A stretch of 64,000 nucleotides of DNA from Bog-473 sp035534235 (GTDB lineage: Bacteria; Actinomycetota; Acidimicrobiia; Acidimicrobiales; RAAP-2): the NCBI GenBank assembly GCA_035534235.1, contig DATLSH010000028.1:11818-75817 (forward strand), in the 5' to 3' direction. The notes below the pieces were generated by a model that was not told the DNA's origin, made no database searches, and saw nothing but the letters and a program-made list of their open reading frames with translations. The position numbers and the translations under genes were made by a program. This document shows, piece after piece, positions 44,280-53,903 of the stretch (positions are counted from its first letter, which is position 1; each line of letters starts with the position of its first letter).

Positions 44280-46904
44280 CTCGAACGAGCCCTCAAACGA
44301 CTGCTCCGGGTAGCCCCGGAGGTCGACCAGCCACCCAGAGTGTCCCGCCAACGAGACCGTGGTTGTCAGGGCCGTGGGGTTGAAGACGCGCACCTCCATC
44401 TGGTCACTCTCACGGCGCAGCGCGCTCACTTCGGCGCCGCTGACGGTCAACTCACTTCCCGATGGGGGCCGAGATCCCCCACCCAGGGTGGGGACGACCT
44501 CAAGCGGCAAGAGCACATCGTCGGCCAGCCCGTACGGGTCTTCGCAATCAACGGCTAGGGCGTAGCGCAGGATGATCGGACGACCCGTCATCTGCAGCCC
44601 TTCGACGGGCGTGAGGGGTCCAGCCGGGAAGGGCCGATAGGCCATACCGAGCCTGGACAGCATGCCGGTGGAACGCAGCACGGTCAGGGCCATGGTCGAC
44701 GCCACATCCCCATCGGACCCGGGCTCAATATCGATGAGCTCGTACTCACAGACACCTTCGTGGACCACCGTCAGGCGACCCGCGCTGACGAATCTGTGAG
44801 ACGGCGCCGTCGGCAAACCGAATTCGTCACTCCGGCCTTCGGCAGTCAGCCCGCGCGGCACGACGGTGAAGGCACTCTCCGCCTGTGAGCCCTGAGCGGG
44901 CTCGGGCAGCGGAAGGTGAACCCGAAGCCGGTGATCCCGGCTGGGATTCACGAAGGTGGTCGTCACGCGCACGACGTCCTCGTCCGCTCGGATCTCCACC
45001 ACCGTCTCAACCTCGACCTGGTGCTCACCGACGCGGACCTGCGATGAGCCGTCCACATGATCGGGCCAGTGAAAAGTTGCCGTGATTTTGGCGCGGGATC
45101 GAATGGGCCCTGGCTCAAGGACCTGCACCGCCACGGCCGTCGGTGTGTCGACGAACGTGTCCTGCAGCGGGGGTGAGTAATTGTAGGAGTCCCCGTAGTC
45201 ACCGCCGTCGACCAGCTTGCCGTAGCCAACCCGTCCGTTGAGCGCAAAGGTCCCCAGCACCCGATCGATGTCCACCGTCACCAGTCCGTTGGCCAGGGTC
45301 ACAAAGGCATCACCGATGTCGACGTGGGTGGGATGGTCCACCTCAGCGGCCTCGAATGCCTGCCATCCGTAACCCGGGATGTCGCGCACCCGGGCAGCGA
45401 TACGTCTGGTCGAGGGCTGGTCCATGGCGACGCGGACCACGGCATCCGGTCGCGCCCCGAGCTTGGTGAATATCTCCTGCTTCGCCTCGGCAATGGGCAC
45501 GTTGGGACGCTCATGGGTCCCTACCGTCAACGTAATGTCGATCCCCTCGTCATCCTCCTCAATTCTGATGTCGTGCACCCAGGCGTCATCGCTGATCTTC
45601 GGGCCCTGCAGCATTCCGAGGACGGTGCGAACGGTTCCGGCATCCAGGACCATCGAACCGGGAAGGCCCGTCCGTTCGGACAGGACCTGCTCGTACGCGG
45701 AGGCCGGAGTGGTGGCGGGCACCACAAGTTCGACCACACCTGACCGCTGACGGGGAGACGGGTTCAGGACAAAGGTTCCCGGTTCCGAAAGCGAGCCGGC
45801 AAATGACTTGATTGCCCGGTCCGCCACCCCGCGGGCGATCGTCCTGGCTTCGGCGTAACGGTGCAGGACGGCATCGACGACATCGTCGATCGAACACGCG
45901 CATACGGAGTCGTGAGCGGAGTTGCGCACCATCTCCTTCCAGGCCAGGTGGAGAAGTTGCGCCGGGTAGCCTCCGGGCAAGCCGAAGAGCGCCGCCAACG
46001 GTTCGGCTCGTCGCTCCAGCTCACGTTCGGCCAGCCCTCCCATGCGCTTGACGTCTACTCTGTTCGACGTCACGCCCATCAACATGTTGGAGCGAAATCC
46101 AGAGCGCAACTCGCCTTTAACCCGTTCCAGCCCTTCGGTCGGCGCCTTCGACAGGTAACCCTGTAGGGATGTGACCTCAAAGGCGAACTCATCCTGAAGG
46201 TCGTTCGCTTCGGCCACAACCCTCCCCAGCCAGGGCTGCGGAGTGAGGTGGTCCGACCCGTTCATGCACAGGAGGTCGCTGAAGAGGAACCCCTCCACCT
46301 CCTTGACATGGTCAGCGGTGCGCCGGATCAACGCCTTGGCATCGTCGGGCAGAGCGGCTCCGTTGCTGTACCCGACAGGGAGGTACTCCGCCCGCACCGT
46401 CGATCCATCGGGGCCTTCCCACAAGAATGCGTTCTTGGTAACTCCCGAAGGTACGCCGCGCCAGACCACGGCATGGCCGAAGCCGGCCTGACGGAGAATC
46501 TGCGGCATCTGCGCGATGTGGCCGAACATGTCGGGGAGGTAGCCCACGTCCATGGTGCCCCCGAAGGCGGCGCCCCGGAGCATTCCCATCTGGAGATTCC
46601 GGATGATGGTCTCACCCGATGAGAGGAACTCGTCCATCAGGATGTACCAGGGTCCCATGGTGATGCGGCCGGCCGCCGCCAGTGCGAGCAGTCGCGGCTC
46701 GGCTTCGGGACGGACCTGGAGGTAGTCGTCCACCACCGCCATCTGCCCGTCCAGCATGAAGTGGGGATAGCCGGCATCTGACTCCAGCAATGGGATGAGT
46801 ACGTCGATCAGGTCCACCAGTGCCAGGCGGAACTCCTGGTAGGACTTGTACCATTCACGATCCCAATGGGTATGCGGAACGATGGCAATGCGACGAGCGG
46901 TCAT
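44235..46904 (-). CDS. Alpha-mannosidase-like glycoside hydrolase family 38
   Basis: 889 aa from ATG 46904, chosen by the -10 box. The N-terminal VPHTHWDREWY holds zinc ligands His and Asp; the nucleophile Asp is in GYLPDMFGH (about 137), and HDSVCAC (about 335) gives another zinc His. The C-terminal half is the beta-sandwich typical of GH38. Cytoplasmic (no signal), so it may recycle mannose from glycans or mannosylglycerate-type solutes. It diverges from an acyl-CoA synthetase gene. Confidence 0.93.
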   Translation of the reverse strand: MTARRIAIVPHTHWDREWYKSYQEFRLALVDLIDVLIPLLESDAGYPHFMLDGQMAVVDDYLQVRPEAEPRLLALAAAGRITMGPWYILMDEFLSSGETIIRNLQMGMLRGAAFGGTMDVGYLPDMFGHIAQMPQILRQAGFGHAVVWRGVPSGVTKNAFLWEGPDGSTVRAEYLPVGYSNGAALPDDAKALIRRTADHVKEVEGFLFSDLLCMNGSDHLTPQPWLGRVVAEANDLQDEFAFEVTSLQGYLSKAPTEGLERVKGELRSGFRSNMLMGVTSNRVDVKRMGGLAERELERRAEPLAALFGLPGGYPAQLLHLAWKEMVRNSAHDSVCACSIDDVVDAVLHRYAEARTIARGVADRAIKSFAGSLSEPGTFVLNPSPRQRSGVVELVVPATTPASAYEQVLSERTGLPGSMVLDAGTVRTVLGMLQGPKISDDAWVHDIRIEEDDEGIDITLTVGTHERPNVPIAEAKQEIFTKLGARPDAVVRVAMDQPSTRRIAARVRDIPGYGWQAFEAAEVDHPTHVDIGDAFVTLANGLVTVDIDRVLGTFALNGRVGYGKLVDGGDYGDSYNYSPPLQDTFVDTPTAVAVQVLEPGPIRSRAKITATFHWPDHVDGSSQVRVGEHQVEVETVVEIRADEDVVRVTTTFVNPSRDHRLRVHLPLPEPAQGSQAESAFTVVPRGLTAEGRSDEFGLPTAPSHRFVSAGRLTVVHEGVCEYELIDIEPGSDGDVASTMALTVLRSTGMLSRLGMAYRPFPAGPLTPVEGLQMTGRPIILRYALAVDCEDPYGLADDVLLPLEVVPTLGGGSRPPSGSELTVSGAEVSALRRESDQMEVRVFNPTALTTTVSLAGHSGWLVDLRGYPEQSFEGSFELHPFGIATARLDPG

Positions 46905-46911
46905 GGTCCTC

Positions 46912-46917
46912 AGACTA
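46912..46917 (-). promoter_or_regulatory. -10 element of the GH38 gene
   Basis: On the minus strand TAGTCT ends 7 bases before ATG 46904, which argues for that ATG and not the one at 46934 located upstream of the hexamer. Confidence 0.5.
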
Positions 46918-46936
46918 TGACCCTTGACGGTCAACG

Positions 46937-48433
46937 GTGAGGTTGAGGGTGCCCTCCCGGCCGGGCGACAGGGAAGACGCTTCAGGGGAAACGCTCCTCA
47001 GGGTGTGGTGCGACCATTGGGAAGCGCGCCCAGACCGCCCCGTGCTCATCTCCGGAGGCGACGCCAGCCCGACACTCAGCGGTGAGCTCCTGCAGCGAAG
47101 GACGGCCCAGGCCGCCGCCGCTCTGGCCCGACTCGGTGTGACTGGCGGAGATCGCGTGCTGTGGTGCTGCTCCGCTTCGTTGGAGTCCATCGTGGGACTT
47201 GTGGGCGCCCTGAGGTTGGGCGCGGTGGTGGTCCCAGTCAACCTTTCCTCCAGCGGGAGCGAACTGGACCACGTCATCGGTGATGCCGGGCCGTCGGCCG
47301 CGTTGGTGGATCGGGACGCTCAGGCTCGGTTGATCTCCACCACCCGCGATTCGCTCCCCCTGCTCCTCACCCCGGACCTCATCGGTGACGCCAACCCACC
47401 TTCAGCTCCCGACCTCGACTGGGCCCTCCCCGGAGATGATGCGCTCATCGTCTACACGTCGGGCACGACCGGCAGGCCGAAGGGGGCTGTCCACACCCAT
47501 GGCTCCCTCCTGGCTGGGGTGCAGAGCATCCGGTTGGCCTGGGACTGGCAGCCGTCGGACCGCCTCATTCTGGCCCTGCCGCTGTTCCACGTGCACGGTC
47601 TGTGCGCGGGCCTCTTCGGGTCCTTGACCGCTGGCGCCTCAGCAGTCGTCTTCGGTCGATTCTCGGAGGACCAGGTCCTCGCTGCGGTGCCCGGGAGCAC
47701 CATGTTCTTCGGCGTCCCGACGATGTACCACCGGCTGGTGGAGACCGGGAGGGCGGGCGAGCTCGCTGCCCTGCGGCTCTGCGTGTCCGGATCGGCTCCC
47801 CTGGCCGTTGACCTGTGGAGGCGTCTGCAGGGAAGCGGCGTCGACGTGTTGGAGCGCTACGGCATGACCGAGACCCTTCTGACGCTGTCCAACCCACTTG
47901 TCGGTGAGCGTCGCCCGGGTTCCGTGGGGTCACCGCTCCCCGGGGTGGAGGCGGCCATAGACCAACCTGACGGGGACGGAGTGGGCCAATTGTTGGTCCG
48001 TGGGCCGTCTCTGTGCCGGGGCTACTGGGGGCCACCTGACGCCACCGGATCGATGTGGGTCGACGGTTGGTTCGCCACTGGCGACCTGGCTTCGGTGGAA
48101 GCTGACGGATATGTGACGATCCGGGGCAGGAGGACGGAGCTCATCATCACCGGTGGCCACAACGTCTATCCGGCGGAGGTGGAGGCGATCCTGGCCAGCC
48201 ACCCGTCGGTGGCCGAGGTGGCCGTGGTGGGCGTGCCCTCGGTTGAGTGGGGTGAGTCGGTCGTGGCCTACGTCGTCGGATCGGGTGGAGATCCCGACAT
48301 CGGTGCCCTGCGAGCACTGGCGGAGGAGAACCTGGCGCCCTTCAAGCGCCCCCGGGAGTTCACTGTTGTGGAGGCCCTGCCCCGCAACGCCATGGGGAAG
48401 TTGGTCCGGCGCGACCTCCACCTGGGGGCTTGA
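46937..48433 (+). CDS. Acyl-CoA synthetase (AMP-forming), FadD36-like
   Basis: 498 aa with GTG 46937 as the first possible start. Motifs: IVYTSGTTGRPKGAVHTHGS (about 180), YGMTETLLTL (about 318), WFATGDLASVEADGYV (about 380), TELIITGGHNVYPAEVEA and the catalytic Lys near NAMGKLVRRDL. It resembles mycobacterial FadD36-type short/branched-chain acid ligases, but the acid cannot be told. Divergent from the mannosidase with 32 bases between starts. Confidence 0.88.
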   Translation: MRLRVPSRPGDREDASGETLLRVWCDHWEARPDRPVLISGGDASPTLSGELLQRRTAQAAAALARLGVTGGDRVLWCCSASLESIVGLVGALRLGAVVVPVNLSSSGSELDHVIGDAGPSAALVDRDAQARLISTTRDSLPLLLTPDLIGDANPPSAPDLDWALPGDDALIVYTSGTTGRPKGAVHTHGSLLAGVQSIRLAWDWQPSDRLILALPLFHVHGLCAGLFGSLTAGASAVVFGRFSEDQVLAAVPGSTMFFGVPTMYHRLVETGRAGELAALRLCVSGSAPLAVDLWRRLQGSGVDVLERYGMTETLLTLSNPLVGERRPGSVGSPLPGVEAAIDQPDGDGVGQLLVRGPSLCRGYWGPPDATGSMWVDGWFATGDLASVEADGYVTIRGRRTELIITGGHNVYPAEVEAILASHPSVAEVAVVGVPSVEWGESVVAYVVGSGGDPDIGALRALAEENLAPFKRPREFTVVEALPRNAMGKLVRRDLHLGA

Positions 48434-48458
48434 GCCGTCCCGAACCGGGCACCTGCGG

Positions 48459-48464
48459 TAGCGT
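48459..48464 (+). promoter_or_regulatory. -10 element of the GYD-domain gene
   Basis: TAGCGT ends 9 bases before ATG 48474, located in the 40-base gap after the acyl-CoA synthetase gene. The small gene can thus be transcribed on its own. Confidence 0.4.
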
Positions 48465-48473
48465 GAGCCACCT

Positions 48474-48773
48474 ATGGCCACCTTCCTCATGCTCTCCACA
48501 GTGGGACCCGATGGCGCGGCCACCTTGTCCGAGAACCCGGACCGGCTGTTGGAGGTCAACGCCGAAGTCGAGGCGATGGGCGTCCATGTGCAGGCCCAGT
48601 GGGCCCTCCTCGGGCCCTACGATTTCTGCACCATCCTTGACGCCCCCGATGAGATGACGATGGCCCGGGTGGCTCTCGTCCTCGGAGCCAGGGGAACGCT
48701 CAAGACCCTGACTCTCTCGGCCATTCCCATTGCCGAGTACATAGACTCGGTGCGCCACGCCGCGGGGGACTGA
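48474..48773 (+). CDS. GYD-domain small protein
   Basis: 99 aa. A ferredoxin-like fold of the GYD type (PF08734): FLMLSTVGPDG at the start, LLGPYDFCTILDAPDEMTMA in the centre where the family has GxYD, and a C-terminal helix. Function of the family is not known; it resembles small ligand-binding or dimeric barrels. Convergent with the next small gene, 6 bases between stops. Confidence 0.8.
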   Translation: MATFLMLSTVGPDGAATLSENPDRLLEVNAEVEAMGVHVQAQWALLGPYDFCTILDAPDEMTMARVALVLGARGTLKTLTLSAIPIAEYIDSVRHAAGD

Positions 48774-48779
48774 CGCCCC

Positions 48780-49019
48780 TCAGTGCCACCAGAATCCCTG
48801 GCGCTTGCGTTCACGCCGAACATCGTCCCGGCTGAACAGCTCCCCGAGCACGCTCCCATCGGAGAGACGGCGGATGCGGTAACCCTCACCGGTGAACTCC
48901 ACGACCTCAAAACCGCGGACCCACATCCCCTGATAGCGGTTGCGCACATCGACCTGGGTGCCAGGGGCAAGGGGGGTCCGTGCGTTCGGATCAGGTGTCG
49001 CCCCCCCGCCGGTACTCAC
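48780..49019 (-). CDS. Small conserved-type protein, unknown
   Basis: 79 aa from GTG 49019, confirmed by a -10 box at 49026-49031. The chain has a SH3-like beta pattern (TQVDVRNRYQGMWVRGFEVV, GYRIRRLSDGSVL) and a charged C-terminal helix with Trp-Trp-His end (RRERKRQGFWWH). Small nucleic-acid-binding modules can look like this, but I do not recognise the family. Confidence 0.7.
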   Translation of the reverse strand: MSTGGGATPDPNARTPLAPGTQVDVRNRYQGMWVRGFEVVEFTGEGYRIRRLSDGSVLGELFSRDDVRRERKRQGFWWH

Positions 49020-49025
49020 TCCACC

Positions 49026-49031
49026 ATCGTA
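49026..49031 (-). promoter_or_regulatory. -10 element of the small gene, maybe shared with rnhB
   Basis: On the minus strand TACGAT ends 6 bases before GTG 49019. On the plus strand the overlapping TATTGA (49030-49035) could be an imperfect -10 for rnhB. The arrangement recalls the thioesterase/tldD gap but is weaker. Confidence 0.4.
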
Positions 49032-49048
49032 TTGATGCCCGGCCCTCG

Positions 49049-49729
49049 GTGGTGACGGCGCCCGGCCTCTCCGAGGAGCGACAACTCCTTGCCGAGGGTC
49101 ACCGCCGGGTGGCCGGATTGGATGAAGTGGGTAGGGGAGCCTGGGCCGGACCGGTGACGGTCGGCGTGGCGATGATGCGGCCGGGCGCTACCGAGCGGTC
49201 GATCCCGGCCTGGCTGCGCGACTCCAAATTGCTCAGCGAGGCCAGGAGAGAAGGGATATTTGTCCCCGTGGGCACCTGGTGCGACGCCTGGGCCATCGGG
49301 CACGCCTCGCCCGAGGAGTGCGATGCATTGGGCATGGCGGCGGCGCTCCGTTTGGCTGCCGAACGTGCACTGGCCGGCCTTCCGGACCCACCGGACGCAC
49401 TCCTGATTGACGGGCCGGTCAACCTGCTCGGACGTGCCGCCGGGCCCTTCCACGGCGTGGTCAGGCCGGTCAAAGGGGGCGATACCCGGTGCGCTTCCGT
49501 CTCGGCCGCCTCGGTGCTGGCCAAGGTGGTGCGTGACCGTTTGATGCGCGGGGAGTCCGACCATTTTCCTCCCTATGGTTTCGAGCGGAACAAGGGCTAT
49601 CCATCCCGGGCGCACCAGGCGGCGCTCCGGGGCTACGGACTGTCGGCCATCCATCGGCGCAGCTGGTCATACGTCCAGAACCTGCCCTGGTCGGCCGGCG
49701 GGTCCGCCCGCGGTCAAAACCCACGTTGA
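49049..49729 (+). CDS. rnhB: Ribonuclease HII
   Basis: 226 aa from GTG 49049 (GTG 49052 is also possible). RNase HII removes RNA from RNA-DNA hybrids and misincorporated ribonucleotides. Active-site acids: Asp-Glu in AGLDEVGRGAWAGPV, Asp in LLIDGP and Asp in KGGDTRCASVSAASVLAKV. The fold is complete up to HRRSWSYVQ. No linked replication gene here. Confidence 0.95.
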   Translation: MVTAPGLSEERQLLAEGHRRVAGLDEVGRGAWAGPVTVGVAMMRPGATERSIPAWLRDSKLLSEARREGIFVPVGTWCDAWAIGHASPEECDALGMAAALRLAAERALAGLPDPPDALLIDGPVNLLGRAAGPFHGVVRPVKGGDTRCASVSAASVLAKVVRDRLMRGESDHFPPYGFERNKGYPSRAHQAALRGYGLSAIHRRSWSYVQNLPWSAGGSARGQNPR

Positions 49730-49766
49730 CCAGGGCCGCTGCTCCTGAACGACGCGGTGGCCGCGT

Positions 49767-49772
49767 TACTGT
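49767..49772 (+). promoter_or_regulatory. -10 element of the fused ABC ATPase gene
   Basis: TACTGT ends 7 bases before GTG 49780. It decides that start over the GTG at 49774 and over the upstream open frame. Confidence 0.45.
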
Positions 49773-49779
49773 TGTGCCA

Positions 49780-51858
49780 GTGCCCTCCCTGCTCCACGTC
49801 GAGGATCTTCGGACCGAGTTCCACATGCGGACGTCCAACGTCGTAGCGGTGGACGGGGTGTCTTTCCGGGTCAACCAGGGGGAGTGCGTCGGCATCGTCG
49901 GCGAGTCCGGCTGCGGGAAGAGCACCACCGGCTTCTCCATCATGCGCCTGCTCCCGGCCAACGGGCACGTCAGCGGGGGCACGATTTCGCTGAACGGGCG
50001 CAACCTGGCCGATCTGTCGGAGAAGGAGATGCGCCACGTGCGGGGTGACGAGGTCGCCCTGATCCCGCAGGACCCGCTGACCTCGCTGAATCCGACGATG
50101 ACCATCGGAAAGCAAATAACCGAGGCGGTCACACTGCACAGGGAGGTGACCAAGAAGGGGGCCCGGTCCCGCGCCCTTGAGGTCCTGGCCATGGTGGAGA
50201 TGCCCCGTCCGGCTGAGCGTTTGGACCAGTACCCCCACGAGCTCTCCGGTGGCCTCCGTCAGCGGGTCATGATCGCCATGGCGCTGGCCTGTGAGCCCAA
50301 GCTGCTGATCGCCGACGAGCCGACCACGGCGCTGGATGTCACCATTCAGGCGCAGATACTCGATCTGCTCGACGACCTGCGGGTGCGGCTCCGCATGGCG
50401 GTCATCCTGATCACCCACGACATGGGCGTGATAGCCAGCCGCACCGACCGGGTTGTCGTGATGTACGCCGGCAAGGTGGCCGAGGAAGCAACCACTCACG
50501 ACTTGTTCCGGATGAAGCGCCACCCTTACTCGGAGGCGCTCCTGGCCTCAGTTCCCCGACTGGACCAGGACCGGACGGAACGATTGATGAGCATCCCCGG
50601 CCTTCCTCCCGACCTCTCGACGACCATCACGAGCTGCCGGTTCGCACCGCGCTGCTCCTACGCCACCGACCGGTGCCGGAACGAGGAGCCCCCCATCGGG
50701 GGGTCCGGGGCGCCGCACGACGTCGATCACCGCTACGCCTGCTTCCACCCCGTCGCGCTCCCGACGGACGGGGTGGACGAGGCCTTGGTGGCGCGGACCG
50801 TGGCCAACCCCGCGGAAGCCGACCGGGTGGCCCACCTTGACGACCAACCGATCCTGCTGGAGATAGAGCACCTGACCAAGGAGTTCCCGGTCATGGCCGG
50901 GACGGTCCTCCGACACAAGGTGGGCAGCGTCAAGGCTGTCTCGGACATCTCGTTCCGTCTCCGCCGAGGAGAGACGTTCGGGCTGGTGGGGGAGTCGGGC
51001 TGCGGCAAGACCACCGTGGGGCGCCTGCTCGTCGCGCTGGAGAAGGCGGACTCCGGATCGATCGTCTTCGAAGGCACCGAAATGACGACCATCTCCCGGC
51101 GTGAGCTGCGGAACAGCCACCGCGACATCCAACTGATGTTCCAAGATCCCTATGCCTCACTCGATCCGCGCATGCGGGTGGGCCCCATTATCAACGAGCC
51201 CCTGGTGGTGCAGGGTATCGGGACCCCATCCGATCGCAAGGACCGCGTGGTCGAGCTCCTCCAGGAGGTCGGATTGAGCCCGTCCGCCGTCGAGCGGTAC
51301 CCCCACGAGTTCTCAGGGGGCCAACGGCAGCGGATCGGGTTCGCCCGCGCCTTGGCCCTGGACCCGAAGCTGGTGATCGCCGACGAGCCCGTCTCCGCGC
51401 TCGACGTCTCCATTCAGGCGCAACTGCTCAATGTGATGAAGGACCTGCAGCTCCGGCGCGGACTGACTTACATTTTGATCTCCCATGACCTGGCCGTCGT
51501 GCGGTACATGGCGGACTCCATCGGAGTGATGTACCTGGGCAAGTTGGTGGAGATCGGACCGGCGGCGGAAGTCTACGAACGCCCGGCCCACCCTTACACC
51601 CAAGGCCTCCTCGATGCCGTGCCGGTGCCCGACGTGGAATCGGCCAGAGCCGATCGGACCATCCGCGTCATGGGCGAGCTCCCCTCCGCGGTCGACCCGC
51701 CGTCGGGTTGCCGGTTCCGCACGCGGTGCCCCCGGGCCCAGGAGCGGTGTGCGGCGGAGGAACCCGGCCTGAGCGAGTACGACAACGGCCACGTCGCCGC
51801 CTGCCACTTCCCGCTTCAGACCCCGGTGCGGCTGGCCGCTGCAGTCTCCGCACCCTGA
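49780..51858 (+). CDS. Oligo/dipeptide ABC importer ATPase, two domains fused (DppD-DppF type)
   Basis: 692 aa. First ATPase: Walker A GESGCGKST, ELSGGLRQRVMIAMAL signature, Walker B LLIADEPTTALD. Second, from about residue 365: Walker A GESGCGKTT, FSGGQRQRIGFARAL and VIADEPVSALD. Each domain ends with the oligopeptide-ABC Cys tail (CRFAPRCSY with more Cys, and CRFRTRCPRAQERC), which may bind an iron-sulfur cluster in this family. Its partners, permeases and binding protein, lie convergent on the minus strand. Confidence 0.95.
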   Translation: MPSLLHVEDLRTEFHMRTSNVVAVDGVSFRVNQGECVGIVGESGCGKSTTGFSIMRLLPANGHVSGGTISLNGRNLADLSEKEMRHVRGDEVALIPQDPLTSLNPTMTIGKQITEAVTLHREVTKKGARSRALEVLAMVEMPRPAERLDQYPHELSGGLRQRVMIAMALACEPKLLIADEPTTALDVTIQAQILDLLDDLRVRLRMAVILITHDMGVIASRTDRVVVMYAGKVAEEATTHDLFRMKRHPYSEALLASVPRLDQDRTERLMSIPGLPPDLSTTITSCRFAPRCSYATDRCRNEEPPIGGSGAPHDVDHRYACFHPVALPTDGVDEALVARTVANPAEADRVAHLDDQPILLEIEHLTKEFPVMAGTVLRHKVGSVKAVSDISFRLRRGETFGLVGESGCGKTTVGRLLVALEKADSGSIVFEGTEMTTISRRELRNSHRDIQLMFQDPYASLDPRMRVGPIINEPLVVQGIGTPSDRKDRVVELLQEVGLSPSAVERYPHEFSGGQRQRIGFARALALDPKLVIADEPVSALDVSIQAQLLNVMKDLQLRRGLTYILISHDLAVVRYMADSIGVMYLGKLVEIGPAAEVYERPAHPYTQGLLDAVPVPDVESARADRTIRVMGELPSAVDPPSGCRFRTRCPRAQERCAAEEPGLSEYDNGHVAACHFPLQTPVRLAAAVSAP

Positions 51859-51873
51859 AGGGTCGCCGACCCT
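51859..51873. terminator. Short hairpin between convergent ABC genes
   Basis: agggtc (51859-51864) and gaccct (51868-51873) form a perfect 6-bp stem with a 3-base loop directly between the two stop codons. No T-run is present, so a role in termination of either transcript is only suggested. Confidence 0.4.
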
Positions 51874-52796
51874 CAGCGCTGGCGAAGGCGGACCTCGAGC
51901 GCGTCCCGGAGTGCGTCACCGACGAAATTGAATGCGATCACCACCAAAATGATGGAGAGGCCGGCCGGATAGATCTCCCACCAGTACCCGCTGAGGGCAT
52001 AGCTCACCCCGTTGGACAACATGGTCCCCCAATCGGTGCCGGGAGCCGGGATGCCCAGACCGACGAAGCCCAGGGCGGCCAGGAGCAGGATGGAGTCCGC
52101 CACCTGAAAGGTGGCGAAGACCACGATGGTCCCGATGGAATTCGGCACGATGTGGCGCGCGATGATGCGCCTACGGCTGCCCCCCATGATCCTGACCGCC
52201 TGCACGTACTCGCGTTCGCGCAGGGACAGGGTCTCGCCGCGTATGAGCCGGGCCGGCACCAGCCAGCTGATGTAGGCGATCACCAGGATGAACAGAGGCT
52301 CGGACTGGCGGAAGATCGTCACCAGGGCGATGAGGAGGAAAAGGGAGGGAATGGACAGGTTGATGTCGACGAACCGCATGAGGAGCGCGTCGAGCCATCC
52401 TCCGAAGAATCCTGAGAGCGCGCCGTAGGCGACGCCGACCACGGTGGCCACGAATGCGGAGGCGAAGCCGACGATCAACGATGCCTGGCCGCCGAACATC
52501 AGCCGCCCCACAATGTCGAACCCGTTGTCGTCGGTGCCCAGAGGATTGGAGCCACCGGGTGGCGCATTCTGCACCGAGTTGAGCAAGGCATCCTGCGTGT
52601 TGGTCTGGTTGGTGTGGTAGAGGAGCGGGCCGACGAAGCAGAAGAGCACGAAGAACACGACGATGACCGCGCCGACCACCGCCAGCTTGTTCTCGACGAA
52701 GACCCGCAGGATCTGGCGGGTCATGCTCCCCGCGCTGAACGCCTCCCCACCCTCGGGGAGCACGACCATCTCCAACGGATCTTCGCGTTGCGTCAT
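51873..52796 (-). CDS. ABC permease, DppC type
   Basis: 307 aa, about six membrane helices with a cytoplasmic N-terminal tail. The EAA-like loop contains YVQAVRIMGGSRRRIIARHI. The region GTDDNGFDIVGRLMFGGQASLI is the usual DppC/OppC start of the permease domain. Its ATG overlaps the dppB-like stop by four bases. Together they form the channel for peptides or related solutes. Confidence 0.93.
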   Translation of the reverse strand: MTQREDPLEMVVLPEGGEAFSAGSMTRQILRVFVENKLAVVGAVIVVFFVLFCFVGPLLYHTNQTNTQDALLNSVQNAPPGGSNPLGTDDNGFDIVGRLMFGGQASLIVGFASAFVATVVGVAYGALSGFFGGWLDALLMRFVDINLSIPSLFLLIALVTIFRQSEPLFILVIAYISWLVPARLIRGETLSLREREYVQAVRIMGGSRRRIIARHIVPNSIGTIVVFATFQVADSILLLAALGFVGLGIPAPGTDWGTMLSNGVSYALSGYWWEIYPAGLSIILVVIAFNFVGDALRDALEVRLRQR

Positions 52797-53761
52797 GACG
52801 ACCCGCCCCCGAAACGAATACGTGGATCTGCCATGGCGTAGAGCAGGTCGGCCAGCAGGGAACCCAGGACCGTGGCCACCGTGATGACCAGGGTGGTGCC
52901 CAGCACGGTCGGGATGTCATCACCCAGAGCGGAGTTGACTGTGAGCAGGCCCATCCCCGGGTAGTTGAACACCGTCTCGGTGATCAGCGCCCCGCTGACG
53001 ATGGCGGGAAGCGAAAGCCCGATGAGGGTGAGGATGGGAATGAGGGCATTGCGCAGGGCATGGCCGTAGAGGACGCGCATCCCACCTGCTCCCTTGGCGG
53101 TGGCGGTCCGGACGTAGTCCTGCGCCATGGCGTCCATCATGGACGAGCGCATGTAGCGGCTGAACGAGGCGATGGTTATGGCCGAAAGGGTGAGGACGGG
53201 CAGTACGAAACCACGGGGGTCGGTGAGGATCGTCACGAAGGTGCTCTGGCCCGGAGGGGACACCGGGAAGATCTTGATGTCCAGGGCGAACCACAGGATG
53301 AGCAGCGTCCCGAGAAGGAACGAAGGCATGGCGTAGAAGATGAAAGAGGCGGCGGTGAGCGTGTAGTCGAGCAGGCTGTTGCGCCGCACCACCTGCAGGA
53401 TCCCGAGGGGGACCGCCACAATCAGTGCCAGCAGGGTGGAGGCACCGACGAGCGACAGGGTCCGGGGCAGGCGCGCCCCGATGACAGAAGTGACCCCTTG
53501 ATTGTTCCTGAACGAGTAACCCAAGTTGGGTGGCCAGTGCACCAGTCCCCGCAGGTAACGGTAGAACTGGTCCCAGAGGGGCAGGTCGAGCCCGTTCAGC
53601 CGGTTGAAATGGGCGATGTTGAACGGGGTTGCATGCTGTGGACCCAGTGCCGCCCGGGCCTCGCCACCCGGGATCAGGCGCCCGAGCAGGAAGACAATGG
53701 CGGTGACGCCGATGATCACGATGACCGCCTGAATTGTCCGGCGTATGAGAAATCCGATCAT
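52793..53761 (-). CDS. ABC permease, DppB type
   Basis: 322 aa from ATG 53761; the longer frame upstream has no ribosome site and lies in the intergenic hairpin region. First helix FLIRRTIQAVIVIIGVTAIVFLL, then a 70-residue loop, further helices and the EAA loop YVRTATAKGAGGMRVLYGHAL. Standard DppB/OppB organisation. It follows the binding-protein gene on the same strand. Confidence 0.93.
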   Translation of the reverse strand: MIGFLIRRTIQAVIVIIGVTAIVFLLGRLIPGGEARAALGPQHATPFNIAHFNRLNGLDLPLWDQFYRYLRGLVHWPPNLGYSFRNNQGVTSVIGARLPRTLSLVGASTLLALIVAVPLGILQVVRRNSLLDYTLTAASFIFYAMPSFLLGTLLILWFALDIKIFPVSPPGQSTFVTILTDPRGFVLPVLTLSAITIASFSRYMRSSMMDAMAQDYVRTATAKGAGGMRVLYGHALRNALIPILTLIGLSLPAIVSGALITETVFNYPGMGLLTVNSALGDDIPTVLGTTLVITVATVLGSLLADLLYAMADPRIRFGGGSS

Positions 53762-53801
53762 CGCCCCATCACCATATGGCAGGGCCCCCCTCAAAATGAT
53801 G

Positions 53802-53843
53802 GGACCCCCCTCGAACCGGCTGGTGCCGGACCGAGGGGGGTCC
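53802..53843 (-). terminator. Intercistronic cruciform hairpin, SBP to permease
   Basis: A perfect 12-bp outer stem (ggacccccctcg, 53802-53813, with 53832-53843) encloses an inner stem ccggc/gccgg (53816-53820/53825-53829). Read on the minus strand it lies after the binding-protein stop and is followed by a short run ATTTT. It could end most transcripts or protect the upstream mRNA, so that binding protein is made in excess over permease. Confidence 0.6.
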
Positions 53844-53903
53844 ATCCATCACGACTGGCCGGCCATCCGCCCGTGCGGGGGACCGGTCAGTCCGTGGCCT
53901 CCG